Shown: in pieces, positions 59,284 through 64,000 of the stretch
Position numbering within the stretch: position 1 is the first letter of the stretch
How the letters are laid out: every line of letters starts with the position of its first letter
Assembly (NCBI RefSeq): GCF_008905045.1
Contig: NZ_VWMY01000037.1
Location: 61,550-125,549, forward strand
Source: Streptomyces albicerus
GTDB taxonomy: Bacteria > Actinomycetota > Actinomycetes > Streptomycetales > Streptomycetaceae
Direction: 5' to 3'
Length of the DNA stretch: 64,000 nucleotides
Made by a program: the position numbers and the translations under genes
The notes under the pieces: generated by a model
What the model was told of the DNA's origin: nothing
The model's database searches: none
What the model saw: the letters and a program-made list of their open reading frames with translations, nothing else

Positions 59284-60339
59284 TCAACGCTTGACGTCGT
59301 AAACGCGGTTGGTGAGGGTTTCGACTGCCGGCCTCCAACTGCTCAGACCCACATTGGCGGCGATCGCCGCAAGAGCGTCCGGGCCCGGATGATTACCGAG
59401 CGCGTGAGGGCCGTCCTGCGCCATGGCTGCCGGCAGACAGAGAACAGCCGAGGTGGAGGCGAAGGACCGGCCGATCGGGTGGATGTTCTCCCCGGGCTCG
59501 GCCGACACGTTCGGCTCGACAACAAGACAGCTTCCGTCGTCCGCGAGGGCCTCTTCCGCGCGCCGGAGTGCCGCACCGGGATCACCGAGATCATGGAGGC
59601 AATCGAAGAACGTGACGAGGTCGTAGTCGCCACCGGGGAAGTCATGCGCGGCGGCGACCTCGAACGTCACGCGATCACCGAGGCCCGCCTCCGCGGCCAG
59701 CTTTCGGGCCGCTTCGACGGAGGGCTCGTGGAAGTCGAAGCCACGAAAGCGGGACTGCGGAAACGCCTTGGCCATGAGCACGGTCGAGTGGCCGAAGCCG
59801 CACCCCACATCGGCGACCGAGGCGCCCCGCCGAAGCTTGGTCTCGACACCCTCCATGGCGGGCAGCCACTCCTGAACGAGGACGGCGTCGTATCCGGGCT
59901 TGAAGAAGGCGGCAACGCCCTCCGCCAATTCCGGTCCGTAGTCCCGCCAGCTCACGCCGCCACCGCTCCGGTAGGCGCTCGCCAGCGCCTCTTCGGCGCC
60001 GTAGAGGGCCTTCAGCATGGTGAAGCCACCGGCGACGTACGTCGGCAGGGAGGGATCAGCCAGTACAGCCGCATGCTCGTCCGGCAGAACGTACGTGTTC
60101 GTCTCGGGGTCGTGCAGTACGTAGGCACCGGCGACCTGCGCCGCCAGCCACTCCCGGACGTACCGCTCGACGAGCCCCGACTTCTCGGCCAGTTGGTCCG
60201 AGGTGAGCGCCCCTGCCCCGGACATCGCCCTGTACAGCCCGAGGCGGATGCCGAGAGATGTCGACACCCCCGCGAAGGCCGCCGCATTGTCGGCGACCAC
60301 CCGCTCGAGGAACTCCGTCACGCGCTTCTCATCCGGCAT
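59284..60339 (-). CDS. class I SAM methyltransferase with N-terminal winged helix
   Basis: A 351-residue methyltransferase of the Rv2258c-like type. The N-terminal winged-helix dimerisation domain (about 1-110) includes GLYRAMSGAGALTSDQLAEK, then SGLVERYVREWLAAQ and GAYVLHDPETNTYVLPDEHA. The Rossmann domain has motif I VADVGCGFGHSTVLMAKAFP and FRGFDFHEPSVEAA. The start at ATG 60339 has AAAGGT 6 bases upstream. It diverges from a TetR gene and lies upstream of the dehydrogenase operon on the same strand, so it may act in the same pathway. Confidence 0.88.
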   Translation of the reverse strand: MPDEKRVTEFLERVVADNAAAFAGVSTSLGIRLGLYRAMSGAGALTSDQLAEKSGLVERYVREWLAAQVAGAYVLHDPETNTYVLPDEHAAVLADPSLPTYVAGGFTMLKALYGAEEALASAYRSGGGVSWRDYGPELAEGVAAFFKPGYDAVLVQEWLPAMEGVETKLRRGASVADVGCGFGHSTVLMAKAFPQSRFRGFDFHEPSVEAARKLAAEAGLGDRVTFEVAAAHDFPGGDYDLVTFFDCLHDLGDPGAALRRAEEALADDGSCLVVEPNVSAEPGENIHPIGRSFASTSAVLCLPAAMAQDGPHALGNHPGPDALAAIAANVGLSSWRPAVETLTNRVYDVKR

Positions 60340-60420
60340 GTGAGCACCTTTCACCATGGCTGTGCTGAAGCAGAACCTTTCTCAGCTTCGCAACGAGTGG
60401 GGTTCCCCTCCTGGTTCACA

Positions 60421-60444
60421 CGTCTGTCCCGGTCTCGCCAGACG
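60421..60444. promoter_or_regulatory. inverted repeat in the methyltransferase/tetR divergent promoter
   Basis: CGTCTG (60421-60426) and CAGACG (60439-60444) form a 6-bp inverted repeat with a 12-base spacer, 13 bases before the TetR start. It is a candidate TetR operator. Confidence 0.5.
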
Positions 60445-60457
60445 GCAGAATGAACGG

Positions 60458-61039
60458 GTGAACCCGGCGCAGACGACTTCGCAGCAGACCCGGCAGGACT
60501 CGCCCCACAAGCGGGCCGACGCCCGCCGCAACCATGAGCGGGTCTTCGCGGCGGCGCTGGAGGTCTTCGAGGAGTTCGGGCTCCAGGGCACGGTGCCGCA
60601 GGTCGCCGAGCGCGCCGACGTCGGGAAGGCCACGGTGTACCGCAGCTACCCGACCAAGGAGGACCTGGTGGAGGCGGTCGTGCGGTACCGGCTGGCGGAG
60701 TTGGCCCGCGCCACCGCGCCCGTCCTGGCGGAGGCCGAGACCGCGCGGGCCTTCGACACCTTTGTGATCCTGCTCTTCGAGAACCTCGCCCGGGACCGTC
60801 TGCTGTCGGAAGCGCTCGCGGAGGGGCGGTCGACGACGCACACCGGTCCCCTGCTGCAGCGGCTGGCCGCTCTGATGGACGCGGCCAAGAGCGCCGGCCG
60901 GGTCCGCCCGGACGCCGGCCCGCTCGATCTGCGTGTGGTGCTGTGCGGCATGTGTCTGCAACTGGTCAATCTCGCGGAGCGGGATCCGGCGCTGTGGCGC
61001 CGGTACGGCGAACTGACCCTCCAGGCGCTGCGGCCCTGA
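60458..61039 (+). CDS. TetR-family transcriptional regulator
   Basis: A 193-residue regulator: HTH RRNHERVFAAALEVFEEFGL, VPQVAERADVGKATVYRSYP, then a helical ligand domain typical of SbtR-like repressors (LLQRLAALMDAAKSAGRVRP). The start is GTG 60458; no clear ribosome site precedes it, so a leaderless transcript is possible. An in-frame ATG at 60356 would overlap the divergent promoter and is rejected. It probably controls the divergent methyltransferase. Confidence 0.88.
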   Translation: MNPAQTTSQQTRQDSPHKRADARRNHERVFAAALEVFEEFGLQGTVPQVAERADVGKATVYRSYPTKEDLVEAVVRYRLAELARATAPVLAEAETARAFDTFVILLFENLARDRLLSEALAEGRSTTHTGPLLQRLAALMDAAKSAGRVRPDAGPLDLRVVLCGMCLQLVNLAERDPALWRRYGELTLQALRP

Positions 61040-61052
61040 ACCGGCCGCGGCC

Positions 61053-61349
61053 TCAGCGGTCGAGCCACACGGCCGAGAATCGCTGCGCGGCGTCCTCGCC
61101 CGTCCGGGCCGCGCGGAAGACCTCCGCCCAGGACGCCACCGCCGGACGGCGGCGCAGCAGCGCACGGCGCTCCCGCTCGGTCATCGCGCCCCACACGCCG
61201 TACTCCTCGCGGTGATCCAGGGCGTGGGCGAGGCATTCGAACCGTACCGGGCAGTCGAGACACACGGCCTTGGCCTCGTTCTGGGCGGTTCCTTCGACGA
61301 ACATCCGGTCCGGCTGCGTTCGGCACAGGCCTCGGCCGGTCCAGTCCAT
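61053..61349 (-). CDS. WhiB-like (Wbl) iron-sulfur regulator
   Basis: A 98-residue Wbl protein. The four cluster-binding cysteines are Cys9, Cys30, Cys33 and Cys39 (GLCRTQ; VCLDCPVRFEC), followed by the conserved turn YGVWGAMTERERRALLRR and a basic tail. Wbl proteins bind sigma-A and control development, redox response or antibiotic production in actinobacteria. The start ATG 61349 has GAGG 5 bases upstream. Gln-Pro (TQPD) appears where many members have (D/A)-P-(D/E). Confidence 0.92.
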   Translation of the reverse strand: MDWTGRGLCRTQPDRMFVEGTAQNEAKAVCLDCPVRFECLAHALDHREEYGVWGAMTERERRALLRRRPAVASWAEVFRAARTGEDAAQRFSAVWLDR

Positions 61350-61874
61350 GCCCACCTCGCTTCCCAGCGGTCCGCCTGTTGGGCGCCGCCTTTGCGTCCG
61401 TACACACATGTAGATAGACACGTATGAGACTAGCTCACATGTACAGAACCCGGCGCCAGTACTCGTACGGCACGACCAGGCCCCACCCCTCGCGCGCGTC
61501 GCCCGGGACGGCGAATTCCACGCCGCGCGCGGCGACGATGCCGGCCCGTGCGGACGGCCCGTGCGGACGGCCCGTCCGGCGGGCGCTCCGTCCGGTACCG
61601 GGGTCTCCGCGCCCGCCGGGACCCTGGTACATACCTGGCCACGCAACAAGAACTTTTCGGCCATACCGGGTGACGAATTCCCGAGGGGGCATCTAGTCTT
61701 CTGCGTGAGGTGTGAGCGACCGATTGGCCGCCGGCCGTGCTGTCATACATACAGCCGCCCGGCATGTGGCTGCCGGGGACGACGTACCCTCACCATTGCG
61801 CCTGACGTGATCCGTACGCACGGATGAGAGAGCGTTCGGGGCGGGCCGGTTCGGCGGTGAAGGGAGTGGGGGCG
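61350..61874. promoter_or_regulatory. 525-base divergent region between wbl and the third LAL gene
   Basis: It contains an AT-richer patch at about 61400-61445 with CACATGTA and CACATGTAC palindromic motifs, likely the wbl promoter. An in-frame ATG at 61824 could extend the LAL gene. No separate gene is supported. Confidence 0.45.
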
Positions 61875-64000
61875 GTGGAGTCGATCGCCGGGGCCATGGT
61901 CGGCCGGGAAAGCGAGCAGGAGGTGCTGTCGGCGTTCGTGGCGGCCTCCGGAGGGCAGGCTCTCGTCCTGCGCGGTGACGCAGGTGTGGGCAAGAGCGCC
62001 CTGCTGGACCACGTCGTCGAACTCGCGACGGCCGAGAAACACAGGGTGATCAGGGCGGCCGGCGTCGAAGCGGAGTCCGAACTGCCGTTCGCCGGTCTGC
62101 ATCAGTTCCTGTATCCGCTGCTCACCTACATCGACCGGCTGGACGACGCGCACCGGGGGGTCTTCGACGTCGTCTTCGGCCGGGGCGAGGGCACACCCCC
62201 CTCGGTCATGACGCTCGGGATCGCCGTCCTCGACCTGCTCTCCCTCGCGGCGTCGCAGCAACCCCTCCTGCTGGTGCTCGACGACGGCCAGTGGCTCGAC
62301 ACCTCCAGCACCGAGGTGTGCGGTTTTGTGGGGCGCCGGCTGACCGGCAGCTCGGTGAAGCTCGTCGTCGGCCTGCGCTCCGAGGTTCCCTCGGGCTTCG
62401 ACACGGCCGCGCTGCCCGAACTGGCGGTGACCACGCTGTCGGAGAAGGTCTCCGAACAACTCCTGGACAGGCACCACCCCGGGCTCGATGCTCAGATCCG
62501 CCGTCTGGTGCTGGACGAGGCCCAGGGCAATCCGTTGGCGCTGCTGGAACTGCCGCCCTATCTGCGCGGCGGCCATGCGGGACGCAGTCCCGGGGCACTG
62601 TTCGGATACACCGGCATCCCGCTGCCCCAACGCCTGCAGCAGGTGTACGGCGCGCGCATCAAGTCCCTCGGCGAGCCGGTGCGCGCCGAGCTGCTGCGCG
62701 GTGCCCTGGACGGCGTCGGAGCGGGCACGGCGGCCGACCGCACCCGGGGCACGCGCTACCGCATGCGCGACGCCGACGAGGCCGCGGACTGCGGTCTGCT
62801 GGACATCGACCCGCTCAGCGGCGACTTCGTCTTCCGGCACCCCCTGGTGCGCTCGACGGTCGTCCAGGCGGCCACGCCCAACGAGCGGCGCGCGGCGCAC
62901 GCGGCCCTCGCCCAGGTGCACCGCGACGACATCGAGCGGCGGGCCACGCATTTGGCGGCCTCGACGGTCGACCCGAACGAGCAGGTGGCGGCCGCACTGG
63001 AGGCAGCCGCGGACTCCGCCACCCGACGCGGCGGCGCCATTGCCGCCATGGCCTGGCTGACCCGCGCCGCGGAGCTCAGCGAGAGCCGCGAGGAGCGGTC
63101 CAGACGGCTGGGCAGCGCGGCGCACGTCGGCGCGCACGCCGGCCAGTTGGACCGGGTCCGGCAGTTGGTCCGCTCGGACACCGGGTCCGGCACCAGCGAT
63201 TCCCCGGCCGCGGTGGTCGCGTCGGGCTATGTCGCGTCCCTCGAGGACGGGGACCTGCTGTCCTCACGGCGCCAGGTCTTCGCGGCGATCGAGAACATGC
63301 GCGACGGCGGGGTGCGGGAGCCGGACGAGGTGCTCACGCACTTGGTCGACCTGCTGCTGGGGATCAACCTGTACACAGGTGACGAGGACGGGTGGGAGCG
63401 GACTCATGAGCTCCTGGACTCGCTGGGCGACCTGGTGCCCTCGTACTCGCGCGTCTACCAGGACGCCTGGAGCGACGTGGTGCGTCGCGGCGCCGGTGTA
63501 CGGGAACGGGTGGAACGCGCCTTCGCCGGTCTCCCCGACCTGGAGCCGTGGGATGTCGCCCGGCTGGGGGTCGCCGCCCACCGCGTGGACACCCTCAGCC
63601 GGTACCGGACGCATCTGCAGCGCACCGTGGACCGCGAGGCGGAGACGGGGTCCCTGATCAACGTCATGTCCATGCTGCACATGATCATGATGGACCAGAT
63701 GATGGTCGGCGAGTGGGACGAGGCCGAGCGCACCGGACAGCGTTGCCTGGAGCTGACGACAAGGCACCGGCACACCCTGTTCGTTCTTCACGCGCAGGCG
63801 CAGCTGGGTCTGTTGGCCGCGATGCGCGGTCAGGTGGAGCGGGCCCGGGAGTTGCAGGCCACCGTCGACACTTGGGCCCGCCCCCGCGGCATCGGCTTCC
63901 TCACCCAGACCGCCGACGCCATCGGCACCACCGCCGCCCTCGCCGAAGGCGACTACGAAGCCGCCTACCTCCACGCCATCGGCATCACACCCCCCGGCAC
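61875..64000 (+). CDS. LAL-type LuxR-family regulator, 3' end beyond the window
   Basis: About 708 codons are visible and the gene continues past the window edge. It opens VESIAGAMVGRESEQEVLSA, has Walker A GDAGVGKS (34-41) and LLLVLDDGQWLD, and closely follows the LAL at 42902-45673 throughout the ATPase and helical middle. GTG 61875 is chosen by analogy with that paralog: the leader AAGGGAGTGGGGGCG parallels the other gene's AAGGGGAGTGGGGTGCC before GTGGAGTCG. The last 197 bases are nearly identical to the paralog although preceding codons differ, indicating recent gene conversion. The HTH lies outside the window. Confidence 0.9.
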   Translation, partial: MESIAGAMVGRESEQEVLSAFVAASGGQALVLRGDAGVGKSALLDHVVELATAEKHRVIRAAGVEAESELPFAGLHQFLYPLLTYIDRLDDAHRGVFDVVFGRGEGTPPSVMTLGIAVLDLLSLAASQQPLLLVLDDGQWLDTSSTEVCGFVGRRLTGSSVKLVVGLRSEVPSGFDTAALPELAVTTLSEKVSEQLLDRHHPGLDAQIRRLVLDEAQGNPLALLELPPYLRGGHAGRSPGALFGYTGIPLPQRLQQVYGARIKSLGEPVRAELLRGALDGVGAGTAADRTRGTRYRMRDADEAADCGLLDIDPLSGDFVFRHPLVRSTVVQAATPNERRAAHAALAQVHRDDIERRATHLAASTVDPNEQVAAALEAAADSATRRGGAIAAMAWLTRAAELSESREERSRRLGSAAHVGAHAGQLDRVRQLVRSDTGSGTSDSPAAVVASGYVASLEDGDLLSSRRQVFAAIENMRDGGVREPDEVLTHLVDLLLGINLYTGDEDGWERTHELLDSLGDLVPSYSRVYQDAWSDVVRRGAGVRERVERAFAGLPDLEPWDVARLGVAAHRVDTLSRYRTHLQRTVDREAETGSLINVMSMLHMIMMDQMMVGEWDEAERTGQRCLELTTRHRHTLFVLHAQAQLGLLAAMRGQVERARELQATVDTWARPRGIGFLTQTADAIGTTAALAEGDYEAAYLHAIGITPPG
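63804..64000 (+). repeat. near-identical tract shared with 43542-43738
   Basis: It differs from the reverse complement of 43542-43738 at two positions in 197 and is cut by the window end, so the tract is probably longer. Confidence 0.9.

Noticed and set aside
61430..61827. Small open frames between wbl and the third LAL gene
   Set aside because: They are compositional, lack ribosome sites and show no motifs.

Overview
This window is high-GC actinobacterial DNA, almost certainly a Streptomyces chromosome in an accessory (arm-like) region. The evidence is the strong G/C bias at third codon positions, frequent GTG starts, an SsgA-like sporulation/cell-division protein, a WhiB-like iron-sulfur protein, two AfsR/SARP regulators, three giant LuxR (LAL) regulators, and a CUT1 sugar ABC system without its own ATPase (the usual MsiK-dependent arrangement). 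I saw no rRNA, tRNA, CRISPR array, insertion sequence or phage module.

Layout. 1-11.5 kb is a regulator-rich stretch: the 5' end of an alpha/beta hydrolase, an amidohydrolase remnant, two paralogous AraC regulators (one coupled to an alpha/beta hydrolase), a short and a full-length AfsR-type SARP, a PucR regulator, and two genes truncated head to head. 11.5-13.7 kb is a Ser/Thr kinase with a PQQ-type beta-propeller sensor. 13.9-34.4 kb is a carbohydrate block. It contains a fructose ABC operon (frcBCA plus lacI), a divergent PfkB kinase and monooxygenase, a secreted GH32 levanase, a second LacI regulator, a CUT1 transporter, a GH3 beta-glucosidase, an intracellular GH32 and a compositionally foreign secreted GH30. 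Identical tandem operators before the frc/pfkB promoters and the levanase tie them into one fructan regulon: levanase releases fructose outside, FrcBCA imports it, and the PfkB kinase can phosphorylate it.

34.4-42.9 kb is mixed: SDR, S33-type hydrolase, an ECF sigma factor with a SnoaL-like tail, a secreted lytic transglycosylase, an M28 peptidase, a methyltransferase, an SsgA-like protein and a hydrolase. 42.9-64 kb is dominated by three LAL regulators. Interspersed are a decayed TetR gene, a hydrolase plus glutamine-amidotransferase pair, a TetR gene, a YccA/Bax-inhibitor membrane protein, GNAT, a BBE-type FAD oxidoreductase, an SRPBCC protein, and a compact operon of 2-hydroxyacid dehydrogenase, acyl-CoA-dehydrogenase-like protein and prephenate dehydratase. 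A methyltransferase/TetR divergent pair and a Wbl gene follow. The last gene runs off the window.

The observations most worth following are the shared 16-bp-spaced tandem operator of the fructan regulon, the domain-inside-domain-inside-propeller architecture of the levanase, a 197-nt near-identical tract shared by two otherwise diverged LAL genes, an AGTCAYTTGAC element repeated before four unrelated genes, and the phenylpyruvate-type operon at 56.4-59.1 kb.
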